From Cyanobium sp. E1_MAG_00006 (GTDB lineage Bacteria; Cyanobacteriota; Cyanobacteriia; PCC-6307; Cyanobiaceae), in NCBI GenBank assembly GCA_027488975.1, contig JAIYAQ010000006.1:62001-126000 (forward strand): 64,000 nt of DNA. Reading direction: 5' to 3'. Below are positions 11,113-26,489 of the stretch, piece by piece; the first letter of the stretch is position 1; each line of letters begins with the position of its first letter. The notes beneath the pieces are model-generated. The model searched no databases. It was not told the DNA's origin and saw only the letters and a list, made by a program, of their open reading frames with translations. A program made the position numbers and the translations under genes.

Positions 11113-12585
11113 ATGGCTGCTGAGGCCGCCTGGGAAGCCGTGATCGGCCTGGAGACCCACGTGCAGCTGGGCACTGCCAGCAAGATCTTCACGGCGGCGT
11201 CCACCACCTTCGGCGATGACCCCAACACCCACATCGATCCGGTGGTGTGCGGTCTGCCGGGCACCCTGCCGGTGCTCAATCAGAAGGTGCTCGAATATGC
11301 GGTGAAGGCCTCATTGGCTCTCAATCTGCATGTGGCCGAACACAGCAAGTTCGACCGTAAGCAGTATTTCTATCCCGATCTGCCCAAGAACTACCAGATC
11401 TCCCAGTACGACGAGCCAATCGCCGAGGACGGCTGGATTGAGGTGGAGGTGGCCGAGAAGGGCAAGGAGACCTACCTCAAGCGCATCGGCATCGAGCGCC
11501 TGCACATGGAGGAGGACGCCGGCAAGCTGGTGCATGCCGGCAGCGACCGGCTGGCAGGCTCCACCCACTCCCTGGTGGACTACAACCGCGCCGGCGTGGC
11601 CCTGGCGGAAATTGTCAGCAAGCCTGATCTGCGCACCGGCCGTGAGGCGGCGGAATATGCCTCGGAGATCCGCCGGATCATGCGCTACCTCGGCGTGAGC
11701 GACGGCAACATGCAGGAGGGTTCCCTGCGCTGCGACGTCAACATCTCCGTGCGCCGCGGGCCGGATGCGCCCTTCGGCACGAAGGTGGAGATCAAGAACA
11801 TGAACTCGTTCTCGGCCATCCAGAAGGCCTGTGAGTACGAGATTCAGCGCCAGATCAAGGCCTATGAGGCCGGTGAGCCGGTGGTGCAGGAAACGCGGCT
11901 GTGGGATGAGGGCAAGCAGCTCACCAAGAGCATGCGCAGCAAGGAAGGGGCCAGTGATTACCGCTACTTCCCCGATCCCGATCTCGGCCCGATCGAGGTG
12001 AGCCCCGCCCAGCGCGAGGCCTGGCGCGCCGAACTGCCCGAACTGCCGGCCGCCAAGCGGCACCGCTACGCCGAGCAGCTGGGGTTGTCGATCTACGACG
12101 CCCGCGTGCTCACTGATGAGCGGCCGATGGCCGCCTATTTCGAGGCGGCTGTGGCCTCTGGCGCCGATGCCAAGGGCCTGGCCAACTGGATCACCGGCGA
12201 CATCGCCGCCCATGTGAATGCCAACCGCCTCAGCTTCAGCGAGCTGCCCTTCCGCCCCGAGCAGCTCGCCGAGATGGTGCAGCTCATCGATGGTGGCGTG
12301 ATCAGCGGCAAGATCGCCAAGGAGATCCTGCCGGAGCTGCTCGAGCAGGGCGGCTCACCCAAGGCGATCGTGGAAGCGCGCGGTCTGGGCATGATCAGTG
12401 ATCCCGCAGCGATCACGGCGATCGTGGAAGAGCTGCTGGCGGCCCACCCTGAGGAGGTGGAGGCCTTCCGCGGTGGCAAGACCAAGCTGCAGGGCTTCTT
12501 CGTTGGTCAGCTGATGAAGAAGACCGGCGGCAAGGCCGACCCCAAGCTCGCCAACCAGATCCTCAATCAGATGCTGAAGGGCTGA
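11113..12585 (+). CDS. gatB: Aspartyl/glutamyl-tRNA amidotransferase subunit B
   Basis: WEAVIGLETHVQLGT, EDAGKLVH, GSLRCDVNISVR; start at MAAEAAWE. Confidence 0.97.
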   Translation: MAAEAAWEAVIGLETHVQLGTASKIFTAASTTFGDDPNTHIDPVVCGLPGTLPVLNQKVLEYAVKASLALNLHVAEHSKFDRKQYFYPDLPKNYQISQYDEPIAEDGWIEVEVAEKGKETYLKRIGIERLHMEEDAGKLVHAGSDRLAGSTHSLVDYNRAGVALAEIVSKPDLRTGREAAEYASEIRRIMRYLGVSDGNMQEGSLRCDVNISVRRGPDAPFGTKVEIKNMNSFSAIQKACEYEIQRQIKAYEAGEPVVQETRLWDEGKQLTKSMRSKEGASDYRYFPDPDLGPIEVSPAQREAWRAELPELPAAKRHRYAEQLGLSIYDARVLTDERPMAAYFEAAVASGADAKGLANWITGDIAAHVNANRLSFSELPFRPEQLAEMVQLIDGGVISGKIAKEILPELLEQGGSPKAIVEARGLGMISDPAAITAIVEELLAAHPEEVEAFRGGKTKLQGFFVGQLMKKTGGKADPKLANQILNQMLKG

Positions 12586-12595
12586 GGCTTCGGCG

Positions 12596-13243
12596 TCACG
12601 TGCGGCCCACGGCTTGGTTTACCTGAAGGGCCAGCTCCTCGGGGCTGCGGCGGTTGTCGATCAGCCGATCCGCCAGTTCACGTTTGCGTGCCAGCGGCCA
12701 CTGGGCGGCGATACGGGCGCGGGCGTCGGCCTCGCTAAGGCCATCACGGGCCATCAGCCGCTGCAGCTGCTGTTGCTCGTCGCAGTCCACCAGCCAGACC
12801 TCGCTGCACAGTTCCTCCAGGCCGGCCTCGAACAGCAGCGGGATCATCAGCACCACCAGCGGTGCGCTGGCCAGTCGCTCCAGCTCGCTGTTGAAGCGCG
12901 CCCGCACCAGCGGGTGCACCAGCTGCTCCAGCCAGAGCCGCTCCGCCGGATCGGTGAACACGATCCGCCCAAGAGCACCGCGGTCGATCACGTCGAGGCT
13001 GTCGCTGTCGGCGGCAGGTTGTGTCATGGTGCGCACCAACGCGCCATGGCGCGCCAGCACCGCCCGAGCGCCCGCACTGCCCGGGGCCAGGGCCTCGCGG
13101 GCGAACACATCGGCATCGAGCACTGGCAGCCCCCGCTGAGCAAGTAAGCGGCCCACGCTGCTCTTTCCTGTGGCGATGCCGCCCGTGAGGCCGATGCGCC
13201 GCTGGCATCCGCCCCAGCGCGTGCCGTTGAGCCGATCGGGCAT
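12596..13243 (-). CDS. coaE: Dephospho-CoA kinase
   Basis: RIGLTGGIATGKSSVGRLLAQRG P-loop. Confidence 0.95.
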   Translation of the reverse strand: MPDRLNGTRWGGCQRRIGLTGGIATGKSSVGRLLAQRGLPVLDADVFAREALAPGSAGARAVLARHGALVRTMTQPAADSDSLDVIDRGALGRIVFTDPAERLWLEQLVHPLVRARFNSELERLASAPLVVLMIPLLFEAGLEELCSEVWLVDCDEQQQLQRLMARDGLSEADARARIAAQWPLARKRELADRLIDNRRSPEELALQVNQAVGRT

Positions 13244-13381
13244 CGGAGCGCTCAGAGCAGGTCCCGCGCCAGTCTGACCAGCAGGGTTCTAGGCAGGTAT
13301 TCAGGCGTCCTGTGATCACGAACGCCACCAACCGCCACGACAGGATGGGGAGCACCAGCCCCGGCCGCTTCCTCTGCATCC

Positions 13382-14626
13382 GTGACCCATCCCTGGCACC
13401 CGATCCCCGGCGGCGTCACCGCCCCGGCCGGCTTCCTGGCCGCCGGCATCACTGCCGGCCTCAAGCCCTCCGGTAACCCCGATCTCTCGCTGCTGCTGGC
13501 ACCGGAAGGCGCCGTGTGCGCCGGCACGTTCACCACCTCGCTGGTGCGTGCCGCCTGCGTGGATCTCTGCGCCGAGCGCCTGCAGGCCAGCGGCGGCCGT
13601 GCCCGGGCGGTGCTCAGCAATTCCGGCCAGGCCAATGCCTGCACCGGTGATCGCGGCCTGGCCGACAGCCTCACAGCCACAGCGGCGGCGGCCGAGCGCC
13701 TAGGGCTGACGGCCGAGGAGGTGCTGATCTGCTCCACCGGTGTGATCGGCGTGCCGATCCCGATGGACACGCTGATCGCCGGTCTGGATCCCGTGGTGGC
13801 GGCCCTCAGCTCCGAGGGCGGCGCCGCGGCGGCCCGCGCCATCCTCACCACTGATTTGGTGGAGAAGCAGATCTCCCTTGAGGCCGAACTCGGCGGCCGC
13901 CGCGTGCGCATCGGCGGCATGGCCAAGGGGTCGGGAATGATCCACCCCAACATGGCCACGATGCTGGGGTATCTAACCTGCGACGCCGGCGTGCCGGCTG
14001 CGGTGTGGCAAGGCATGGTGAAGCGCGCGGTGGATCGCTCCTTCAACGCGATCACGGTGGACGGCGACACCAGCACCAACGACACGTTCCTGGCGTTTGC
14101 AGCCGGCGAGCCCCTGAACCCCGAGCTGTTCGATGCACTGGAGGCCGGCCTGACGGCGGTGTCGCAGCATCTGGCCCGGGCGATCGCCCGCGATGGCGAG
14201 GGCGCCACCTGCCTGATCGAGGTGCAGGTGGAGGGGGCCGCCGATGACGCCGGCGCCCGCGCCATCGCCCGCACCGTCTGTGGTTCGTCGCTGGTGAAGT
14301 GCGCCGTGCACGGCCGCGACCCCAACTGGGGCCGGATCGTGGCCGCCGCCGGCCGCGCCGGCGTGGCCTTCGATCCGAATGCGGTGGCTCTCTGGCTGGG
14401 CGACCACCAGCTGATGGCCGCCGGCCAGCCCCTGCCCTTCGATCGCCCCGCCGCCAGCGCTGACCTGCGCGCCCGGGCCGCCGGCGCCTATCTCGGCGGC
14501 AGCGGCGAGGGTGGCGACACGGTGCTGATCCGCCTGCAGGTGGGCACCGGCGCCGGCCGCGGCCTGGCCTGGGGCTGCGACCTCTCCGATCAATACGTCC
14601 GCATCAACGCCGATTACACGACGTAG
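13382..14626 (+). CDS. argJ: Bifunctional glutamate N-acetyltransferase/amino-acid acetyltransferase
   Basis: GMAKGSGMIHPNMATMLGYLTCDA and NWGRIVAAAGRAG; GTG start. Confidence 0.97.
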   Translation: MTHPWHPIPGGVTAPAGFLAAGITAGLKPSGNPDLSLLLAPEGAVCAGTFTTSLVRAACVDLCAERLQASGGRARAVLSNSGQANACTGDRGLADSLTATAAAAERLGLTAEEVLICSTGVIGVPIPMDTLIAGLDPVVAALSSEGGAAAARAILTTDLVEKQISLEAELGGRRVRIGGMAKGSGMIHPNMATMLGYLTCDAGVPAAVWQGMVKRAVDRSFNAITVDGDTSTNDTFLAFAAGEPLNPELFDALEAGLTAVSQHLARAIARDGEGATCLIEVQVEGAADDAGARAIARTVCGSSLVKCAVHGRDPNWGRIVAAAGRAGVAFDPNAVALWLGDHQLMAAGQPLPFDRPAASADLRARAAGAYLGGSGEGGDTVLIRLQVGTGAGRGLAWGCDLSDQYVRINADYTT

Positions 14627-14826
14627 GGGTGGATCACGCTTCGCGAATGGGTCCGTGCTTTGTCTGACAGTGCTGCTGTCGTCTGCCGGCCGGGAGCGCT
14701 CGCTGGAGTGCCGGGGCCCTGGCACTGCCGGGTGTTGGTCTGGCCTTCTGAGGCCCTGCGGCGTCTGCCCTGGCAGGCTGCGGCTAGCTTGACCCTCAGC
14801 CAACAGGGCGTTCGCAGCCCATCGCG

Positions 14827-15354
14827 ATGACCCAGGCCGCTCAGGTCCGTCCGCCGCAGTCCGCAGCCACTCCCTCCCGGCGACCCTCCGCCTGGACGGG
14901 GCCGCTGGTGGCGGGTCTCTGCTTCGGCCTGGCCTATGGCCTCACCCAGCGGATCGTCAGTCTCAACGTGTCTGAGCTGATCCGCTTCGGCCAGGGGTTT
15001 GATGTGCAGGTTTTCCCCGGCACGAGCCTCGAGAGCCTGCGGCTGCGTTTCGGCGCTGCCGAATCCGAGCTGCGTGGAAACCTGGAGCTGAACGAGCTGG
15101 AGAGGCAGAAGGCTGCCTCCCAGACCGACGAGGACAAGCCCGGACTCACGACCCAGCAGGAGCAGGGCCTGCCGGAGCCGTCCGCTGGCAACGCTGCTGA
15201 GCCATCCGATCCCTTCGGCTCCGGTGCTCCAGCCAACGGGCCCGACGGCCCTGCCCGTTCGGCAGGGGAACCGCCGGCTCCGGACCTGCCGCCCGCTCCA
15301 TCTGTTCCCTCCGCACCGTCGGCACCGCCGCCGCCGGCGGTTTCCAGGCCCTGA
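14827..15354 (+). CDS. Hypothetical protein, one TM segment, Pro-rich C-terminus
   Basis: 175-aa ORF in the main coding orientation. Confidence 0.6.
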   Translation: MTQAAQVRPPQSAATPSRRPSAWTGPLVAGLCFGLAYGLTQRIVSLNVSELIRFGQGFDVQVFPGTSLESLRLRFGAAESELRGNLELNELERQKAASQTDEDKPGLTTQQEQGLPEPSAGNAAEPSDPFGSGAPANGPDGPARSAGEPPAPDLPPAPSVPSAPSAPPPPAVSRP

Positions 15355-15391
15355 TCTGTCACAGTTTGGCCAGCACCCTTCGCGGCCTGCC

Positions 15392-15706
15392 ATGAGCGCG
15401 CCTCAGACCCTCGTTCAGGCGGCCCTCAACCGGCTCAGCGCCCGGCTCGGCAGTGGCCTGGTTGAGGCGGCTGCCGGACTGGCGGTGCTGGCCCAGGACG
15501 CTCCGGAACGGCTCCGCCGCGAATGGGATCTGTTCCGGGAGGAGGTGGAGCTCGAGGCCCGCCGGATTGAGCATCCCGGGGAAGGTGGCTTCGGATCCGC
15601 AGCCCCTTGGTCTGCACCCGCCTCCGGCCAGGATCCCCAGCAGCAGGTGGATGATCTGCGGGCCACGGTGGCACGGTTGGCACGCCTGGTTGAGGACCAG
15701 CCCTGA
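15392..15706 (+). CDS. Small hypothetical protein
   Basis: MSAPQTLVQAALNRLSARLGSGLVEAAAGLAVLAQDAPERLRREWD...; stop overlaps next gene start (TGATG). Confidence 0.6.
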   Translation: MSAPQTLVQAALNRLSARLGSGLVEAAAGLAVLAQDAPERLRREWDLFREEVELEARRIEHPGEGGFGSAAPWSAPASGQDPQQQVDDLRATVARLARLVEDQP

Positions 15707-17472
15707 TGCGCCGTCTGACCCAGAGCCTGCGCGGGCTGGGCCGTTCCCTGAGCATCTGGCGCACCGTGTTGCAGCTGGTGCTGCTGCTTTGGTGGGATGG
15801 CGCCGCCTGGACCTATCGCGGCGGCGCCAGCCCGGAGCGGCGCCAGAGCCGCCAGCGGCGCCGGGCTCGCTGGCTCACTGGAGAGCTGCTGCATCTGGGC
15901 TCGGCCTTCATCAAGCTCGGCCAGCTGCTCTCGGCCAGACCCGACGTGCTGCCCAGCTGCTGGGTGGAGGAGCTGGCCCGCCTGCAGGACAGCGTTCCCG
16001 CCTTCTCGTTCGACACGGCCCAGGCGCTGCTGGAGCAGGAGCTGGGTGAGCGCTGCGCCGAGATCATCGATCTGGAACCCGAACCGCTGGGGGCCGCCTC
16101 CCTGGCCCAGGTGCATCGCGCCAGCCTGCGCAGTGGCCGCCAGGTGGTGCTGAAGATCCAGCGGCCTGGGCTGGAGCGTCTGTTCCGGCTCGACCTCGAG
16201 GTGATGCAGCAGGTGGCGGCGGTGCTGCAGCGCCATCCACGCTGGGGCGTGGGGCGCGACTGGGTGTCGATCGCACAGGAGTGCCGCCACGTGCTGCTAC
16301 GCGAGCTCGACTTCCGCCTGGAGGCTGAACATGCCGCCCGCTTCCGCCAGCAGTTTCTCGATGATCCCGGCATTCGCATTCCGGCGGTGGTGTGGGAGCT
16401 GAGCACGCGCCGTGTGCTCTGCCTCGACTACCTGCCCGGCATCAAGATCACCGATCGCCCGGCCTTGCTGGAGGCCGGCATCGACCCGGCTGCCGTGGCC
16501 GAGAAGGGTGCCGCCAGCTATCTCCAACAGTTGGTGCGCTACGGCTTCTTTCACGCGGATCCCCACCCCGGCAACCTGGCGGTGGCGCGCGACGGCGCGC
16601 TCATCTACTACGACTTCGGCATGATGGGCACCCTCTCCCAGAGGCTGCGCAGCCGCCTGGGCCGAATGGTGACCGCCGCCGCCGCCCGGGATGCCGCCGG
16701 CCTGGTTCAGGAGATGCAGGCGGCCGGTGTGATCGCCACCGGCATTGATCCCGGCCCGGTGCGGCGACTGGTGCGGGTGATGCTGCGCGAAGCGCTCACC
16801 CCGCCCTTCGGCGCCAATGTGCTCGAGAAGCTCTCCGGTGATCTGTACTCCCTGGTGTATGGCCAGCCGTTCCGCCTGCCGCCGGAGCTGATCTTCGTGA
16901 TGCGGGCCCTCTCCACCTTCGAGGGCGTCGGTCGCAGCCTCGATCCCGGCTTTAGCCTCGTGGCGATCGCCCGTCCCTATCTGCTGCCGCTGATGAGTGC
17001 TTCCGGCTCCGGTCCCGGCTCCAACGCCACCGATCTGCTCAATCAGCTGGGTCGCCAGGCAGTGGAGGTGGGAAGCCGCGCTCTCGGTCTGCCTCAGCGG
17101 CTTGAGGAGAGCCTCTCCCGCATCGAACAGGGCGATCTGCAGGTGCAGATCCGCGCCGGCGAAACCGATCGGCTGCTTCGCCGCCTCGCCCTCAGCCAGC
17201 AGAGCTCCGGCCAGTCGGTGCTGCTGGGTGCGCTGGCGGTGGCTGCGGCCCTGCTGGCTGCCAGCACCAGGCCTGCACTCACCGCCATCCCACTGGTGCT
17301 TGGCCTGCCGGTGGGTCTCAGCTGGCTGAAGCTGCAGGGGCGCCTGCGCCGTGATGGCCGCCTCGATCGCCTGCCGGGTGTGCCAGCCGCTGTCAGCCCT
17401 GCCGGTGCTGGCCCGGCAGCCTCCGTCAGCCCAGCACCATCACCCCAAGGGCCACCAGGATCAGCAGGCTGA
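15706..17472 (+). CDS. ABC1/AarF/UbiB family atypical kinase
   Basis: ELLHLGSAFIKLGQLLSARPDVLP, LEPEPLGAASLAQVHRA, ADPHPGNLAV, YYDFGMMG. Confidence 0.93.
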   Translation: MRRLTQSLRGLGRSLSIWRTVLQLVLLLWWDGAAWTYRGGASPERRQSRQRRRARWLTGELLHLGSAFIKLGQLLSARPDVLPSCWVEELARLQDSVPAFSFDTAQALLEQELGERCAEIIDLEPEPLGAASLAQVHRASLRSGRQVVLKIQRPGLERLFRLDLEVMQQVAAVLQRHPRWGVGRDWVSIAQECRHVLLRELDFRLEAEHAARFRQQFLDDPGIRIPAVVWELSTRRVLCLDYLPGIKITDRPALLEAGIDPAAVAEKGAASYLQQLVRYGFFHADPHPGNLAVARDGALIYYDFGMMGTLSQRLRSRLGRMVTAAAARDAAGLVQEMQAAGVIATGIDPGPVRRLVRVMLREALTPPFGANVLEKLSGDLYSLVYGQPFRLPPELIFVMRALSTFEGVGRSLDPGFSLVAIARPYLLPLMSASGSGPGSNATDLLNQLGRQAVEVGSRALGLPQRLEESLSRIEQGDLQVQIRAGETDRLLRRLALSQQSSGQSVLLGALAVAAALLAASTRPALTAIPLVLGLPVGLSWLKLQGRLRRDGRLDRLPGVPAAVSPAGAGPAASVSPAPSPQGPPGSAG

Positions 17473-17590
17473 GCAGAGCCAGGATCGGACACATCCGGAT
17501 CAGGCCGAGCACGCTGATCGAGTCCGGCAGGCCAAGGGTCCGCTTGACCCTGCTCATGACGCGGTTGATCGTTGTCAGGGGGTTGGTCAT
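17426..17590 (-). CDS. 54-aa small membrane protein
   Basis: In-frame ATG 17590 to TGA 17426: MTNPLTTINRVMSRVKRTLGLPDSISVLGLIRMCPILALLSLLILVALGVMVLG; ATGA overlap with the upstream GGDEF gene; not in the ORF track. Confidence 0.5.
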   Translation of the reverse strand: MTNPLTTINRVMSRVKRTLGLPDSISVLGLIRMCPILALLSLLILVALGVMVLG

Positions 17591-19113
17591 ACGGATTCGC
17601 TTGCGGCGGGAGTGGTCGCCTGGGAGACCGCATCACGGTCACTGATAGATCCGAGGTCGGCGTTCCTGCCTGCGCAGGCGCTCTTGTCCCGGTACATCGC
17701 TTCGTCCGCCTTGGCCCAGGTCTGATCCAGGGTGGCGCGCTCCTCGCTGAGGGTTGCACCGATCGAGGCCTGGACGCCGGCCTTGGCCAGGGCGCCGCGC
17801 AGCCGCTCCACCAGCTCCTCGAGCCCATCCGGCGTGGGGCTGAACACCAGCAGCGCGAACTCATCGCCGCCCACCCGGGCCAGCAGGTCGGTGCTGCGCA
17901 GCTGTGCGGCCAACTGGGCCGCTGCTGTCTGGAGCATCTGATCTCCGATCTGATGGCCCTGTTGATCGTTGATCTGCTTGAAGCCATCCAGATCCACCAC
18001 CACCAGTCCATAGGGGTGGCCATGGCGCTGGCGACGACTCTCCTCAAGGGCGATGGCTTCATCCCAGGCACGCCGGTTGGCGATGCGGGTGAGGCCGTCG
18101 GTCCGGCTTTCCTTGAGCAGGGCCTGATTCAGGGCGCGCAGCTGCATTTCTGATCGGCGGCTCATCAGCACCACGGCGGCGGTGGCGAGCAGACCGATGA
18201 CGAACACCAGGGCCGCTGCGCGCTTGGCGATGCGATCGAGGGCCGCGTGGCTGACGCTGAACTGCGCGCTCACCAGCTGATTGGCGAACGGCACCACCCG
18301 CAGCGCCACCAGTTTCTTGTCTTCATCATCGAGTTCCGGCATGGCCTCATGCAGGCTGATCTGATTGCGCAGCGCGCTGGAGGGGCTCAGTCGCACGCTC
18401 ATGCTCAGCTGACCGCCACCGGACGGAAACAGCTTGTGCAGGGTCTGATCGTGTCCGCTGGTCTCGAGGGTGCTAGCCCGCAGATCGGTCAGCACAAAGG
18501 CTGTTTTCTCGGTTCCCTTATGCCGAAGCGGCCCATAGAGAAAGGCCAGCCGGTTGCGTTGGCCCGCCACGGGGTACACGCGAACGGCGGAAGGATCGAG
18601 GCCATAGCCGAGATGGTTGCAGCGGTGCTGGCGCAGATCAGCCCGCAGTTCGGGTGAGCTGTGGCTCAGCCTGGTCTGGATGGGGTGCCGCTCCCCCTCG
18701 GCCAGGTTGCCCAGCGGCAGGCTCCTGAGCAGTGCAACGGTCTGGCCGGCCGTGAGACTGCTGGAGTGAAAATCCTCGAGGGCCAGGCTCCCAGTCGTGA
18801 TCACGCCGAGGGTGGTGTGGGGGCCGGGGGTTGATCGCTCGCCCTCCGGCTCGCCGTTCACCACATCACTGCTGGCCACCGACAACGCCGTGAGGGTGCG
18901 TGAGATCGCCGTGCAGTTTGCGGAGGCCAGATGGTTGACCACGGAAGCGCCCACCGATTCGAGCGGTTCGTGCAGGATCCTGTAGGTGAACAGCGTGACC
19001 GCTGTGGTGACGGTGATGCCGATACCGGCCAGCGCCAGGCACAGGCGGGAGCAGCCCATGGTCAGGCTCGCTCTGGCCTCAGGGGTTGGATCCAGATCGC
19101 TGGGCCATTCCAT
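17587..19113 (-). CDS. GGDEF-domain diguanylate cyclase with N-terminal TM/periplasmic sensor region
   Basis: RTDGLTRIANRRAWDEAI ... DLDGFKQINDQQGHQIGDQML ... RVGGDEFALLVF. Confidence 0.9.
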   Translation of the reverse strand: MEWPSDLDPTPEARASLTMGCSRLCLALAGIGITVTTAVTLFTYRILHEPLESVGASVVNHLASANCTAISRTLTALSVASSDVVNGEPEGERSTPGPHTTLGVITTGSLALEDFHSSSLTAGQTVALLRSLPLGNLAEGERHPIQTRLSHSSPELRADLRQHRCNHLGYGLDPSAVRVYPVAGQRNRLAFLYGPLRHKGTEKTAFVLTDLRASTLETSGHDQTLHKLFPSGGGQLSMSVRLSPSSALRNQISLHEAMPELDDEDKKLVALRVVPFANQLVSAQFSVSHAALDRIAKRAAALVFVIGLLATAAVVLMSRRSEMQLRALNQALLKESRTDGLTRIANRRAWDEAIALEESRRQRHGHPYGLVVVDLDGFKQINDQQGHQIGDQMLQTAAAQLAAQLRSTDLLARVGGDEFALLVFSPTPDGLEELVERLRGALAKAGVQASIGATLSEERATLDQTWAKADEAMYRDKSACAGRNADLGSISDRDAVSQATTPAASESV

Positions 19114-19256
19114 CGCAGGACCGGATTTGACCCTCCAGGAGCAATCCTGGTCCTGAAACCAGAGAGCTCAACATACCCAGGCTCGGCGCGACTTGTCTGG
19201 GGTTGTCGGGATGGTCGTGGCAGCATGGCGCAGCTCGCGGCAGCTGGTTGCAGTGC

Positions 19257-21166
<1,910 letters not shown>

Positions 21167-21170
21167 TTCC

Positions 21171-24047
<2,877 letters not shown>

Positions 24048-24119
24048 CCCACATCCGGTAGGGTGTCTGTTTGCCGGTGCGTGCGGCAACAACGTCGCGC
24101 GACCCGCTGCCTCACCCCT

Positions 24120-24356
24120 GTGGAATCCCAGACCGACCCACAAACCACACCGGAGCCCGCCGCAGCTGCGGACATTCCGGCCCGAACCGGTTTCCTGGCC
24201 GACACCGTCGAGGAGCTGCGCAAGGTGGTCTGGCCCAGCCGGCAGCAGCTGTTCGCTGAATCGGTGGCCGTCATCCTGATGGTGACCCTCTCGGCCTTCG
24301 CCATCGCCGCCGTCGATCGCTTCTACAGCTGGGGAAACAGTCAGGTCTTCCGCTGA
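24120..24356 (+). CDS. secE: Preprotein translocase subunit SecE
   Basis: FLADTVEELRKVVWPSRQQLFAESVAVILMV; GTG start; directly upstream of nusG. Confidence 0.92.
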   Translation: MESQTDPQTTPEPAAAADIPARTGFLADTVEELRKVVWPSRQQLFAESVAVILMVTLSAFAIAAVDRFYSWGNSQVFR

Positions 24357-24400
24357 TCCCTGTTCCGCTTCCTCATTTTTCGTTTCCAACGCCCTGACCT

Positions 24401-25075
24401 GTGTCCGACGTCGACCTGACCACTGAAGCCTTCGCTCCTGCGGATCTGGAAGCCGGCGGCGACACCGTGCTCGACCTGGCCGCCGCGGCGCCTGCCGCCG
24501 AGGGTCGCGCCCCGATCGCCCGCTGGTATGCCGTGCAGGTGGCGTCCAGCTGCGAGAAGAAGGTGAAGGCCACGCTTGAGCAGCGGGCCGTCACCCTCGG
24601 CGTGGACAACCGCATCCTCGAGATCGAGATCCCCCAGACTCCCGCCGTCAAACTGAAGAAGGACGGCAGCCGCACCAGCACCGAAGAGAAGGTGTTCCCT
24701 GGCTACGTGCTGGTGCGGATGGTTCTCGATGAGGACACGATGATGGCGGTGCGCAGCACCCCCAACGTGATCAATTTCGTGGGGGCCGAAGATCGCCGCG
24801 CCACCGGCAAGGCCCGGGGGCACATCAAGCCTCGGCCTCTCAGTCGCCAGGAGGTGGATCGCATCTTCAAGCGCGCTGCCGAGAAGAAGCCTGTGGTCAA
24901 GGTTGATCTCACCGAAGGCGATCAGATCCTGGTGACGGCTGGACCGTTCAAGGACTTCCAGGGCGAGGTGATCGAGGTGTCGGGCGAGCGCAGCAAGCTC
25001 AAGGCGCTGCTTTCGATCTTCGGCCGGGAGACCCCCGTCGAACTTGAGTTCTCCCAGATCAGCAAACAGAGCTGA
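24401..25075 (+). CDS. nusG: Transcription termination/antitermination protein NusG
   Basis: [49 protein letters not shown]. Confidence 0.96.
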   Translation: MSDVDLTTEAFAPADLEAGGDTVLDLAAAAPAAEGRAPIARWYAVQVASSCEKKVKATLEQRAVTLGVDNRILEIEIPQTPAVKLKKDGSRTSTEEKVFPGYVLVRMVLDEDTMMAVRSTPNVINFVGAEDRRATGKARGHIKPRPLSRQEVDRIFKRAAEKKPVVKVDLTEGDQILVTAGPFKDFQGEVIEVSGERSKLKALLSIFGRETPVELEFSQISKQS

Positions 25076-25194
25076 TCCCGCTGCGGCCGTCTCCCTGCGG
25101 AGGGCGGCCCTTGGTGTTGCGCCGGGTTTCCGGGGCACGCCGCAGCCGCTGCCCTAGGGTCGCGGATCCGCAGATTGCCCAAGCCGCCAGGACG

Positions 25195-25620
25195 ATGGCC
25201 AAAAAAGTCGTAGCTGTGATCAAGCTGGCCCTTCAGGCCGGCAAAGCCAACCCCGCGCCGCCGGTGGGCCCTGCCCTCGGTCAGCACGGCGTCAACATCA
25301 TGGCGTTCTGTAAGGAGTACAACGCCCGCACGCAGGAAAAGGCCGGCTATGTGATTCCGGTGGAGATCTCGGTCTTCGAAGACCGCAGCTTCACCTTCAT
25401 CACCAAGACACCTCCCGCCTCCGTGCTGATCTCCAAGGCAGCCGGCATCGAGAAGGGTGCCGCCACCTCCTCCAAGGGTTCCGTGGGTGCCATCAGCCGC
25501 GCCCAGCTCGAGGAGATCGCCAAGACCAAGCTGCCCGATCTCAACTGCTCCAGCGTTGATTCGGCCATGCGCATCATCGAAGGCACCGCCCGCAACATGG
25601 GCGTCGCCGTCAACGACTGA
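25195..25620 (+). CDS. rplK: 50S ribosomal protein L11
   Basis: [43 protein letters not shown]. Confidence 0.98.
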   Translation: MAKKVVAVIKLALQAGKANPAPPVGPALGQHGVNIMAFCKEYNARTQEKAGYVIPVEISVFEDRSFTFITKTPPASVLISKAAGIEKGAATSSKGSVGAISRAQLEEIAKTKLPDLNCSSVDSAMRIIEGTARNMGVAVND

Positions 25621-25729
25621 GTGTCTCTCCCGTTCCTGAGCTCCGGCTCAGCTCGGCAGGCCTCACGTCCGTCCACCCTGTCCCTTAGCGGGGGAGAGCT
25701 TCACGGCTCGTCTGCACCCCATTCCCGTC

Positions 25730-26437
25730 ATGCCCAAGGTTTCCAAGCGCTACACCGCCGCGGCCGGTAAGGTCGAAGACCGCACCTACACCCCGCAGGA
25801 GGCGGTGGAGCTGGTGAAGGCCAACGCCACGGCCAAGTTCGATGAGACGGTCGAGGCCCATGCCCGCCTCGGCATCGATCCCAAGTACACCGACCAGCAG
25901 CTGCGCACCACCGTGACGCTGCCCCACGGCACCGGTCAGACCATCCGTATCGCCGTGATCGCTCGCGGTGAGAAGGTGGCCGAGGCCAAGGCTGCCGGCG
26001 CCGATCTCGCCGGCGACGATGAGCTGATTGAGACCATCGCCAAGGGCGAGATGGAGTTCGACCTGCTGATCGCCACCCCGGACATGATGCCCAAGGTGGC
26101 CAAGCTCGGCCGAGTGCTCGGTCCCCGCGGCCTGATGCCGAACCCCAAGGCCGGCACGGTGACCACCGACCTGGCCGGCGCCATCAGTGAGTTCAAGGCC
26201 GGCAAACTCGAGTTTCGCGCCGACCGCACCGGCATCGTGCACGTGCGCTTCGGCAAGGCCAGCTTTGATGCCGCCAAGTTGCTCGACAACCTCAAGGCCC
26301 TGCAGGAGACCATCGACCGCAACAAGCCGAGCGGTGCCAAGGGGCGCTACTGGAAGAGTCTCTACATCACCTCCACCATGGGCCCCTCGGTCCCCGTGGA
26401 GGTGACGGCTCTGCAGGACATCAAGCAGGAAGCCTGA
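25730..26437 (+). CDS. rplA: 50S ribosomal protein L1
   Basis: [15 protein letters not shown]...[15 protein letters not shown]. Confidence 0.98.
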   Translation: MPKVSKRYTAAAGKVEDRTYTPQEAVELVKANATAKFDETVEAHARLGIDPKYTDQQLRTTVTLPHGTGQTIRIAVIARGEKVAEAKAAGADLAGDDELIETIAKGEMEFDLLIATPDMMPKVAKLGRVLGPRGLMPNPKAGTVTTDLAGAISEFKAGKLEFRADRTGIVHVRFGKASFDAAKLLDNLKALQETIDRNKPSGAKGRYWKSLYITSTMGPSVPVEVTALQDIKQEA

Positions 26438-26457
26438 GTCGCTCATTGGTTCACCTC

Positions 26458-26484
26458 AGCCCCCGCTCTGGCGGGGGCTTTGTT
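26458..26484 (+). terminator. Rho-independent terminator after rplA
   Basis: AGCCCCCGC-TCTG-GCGGGGGCT followed by TTGTT; 9-bp perfect stem. Confidence 0.7.
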
Positions 26485-26489
26485 GTATG

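Noticed and set aside
13252-13385. Possible short minus-strand ORF or tRNA-like sequence between coaE and argJ
   Set aside because: Only a short frame without recognisable motifs, and no cloverleaf or TTCRANTCC-type T-arm could be found.
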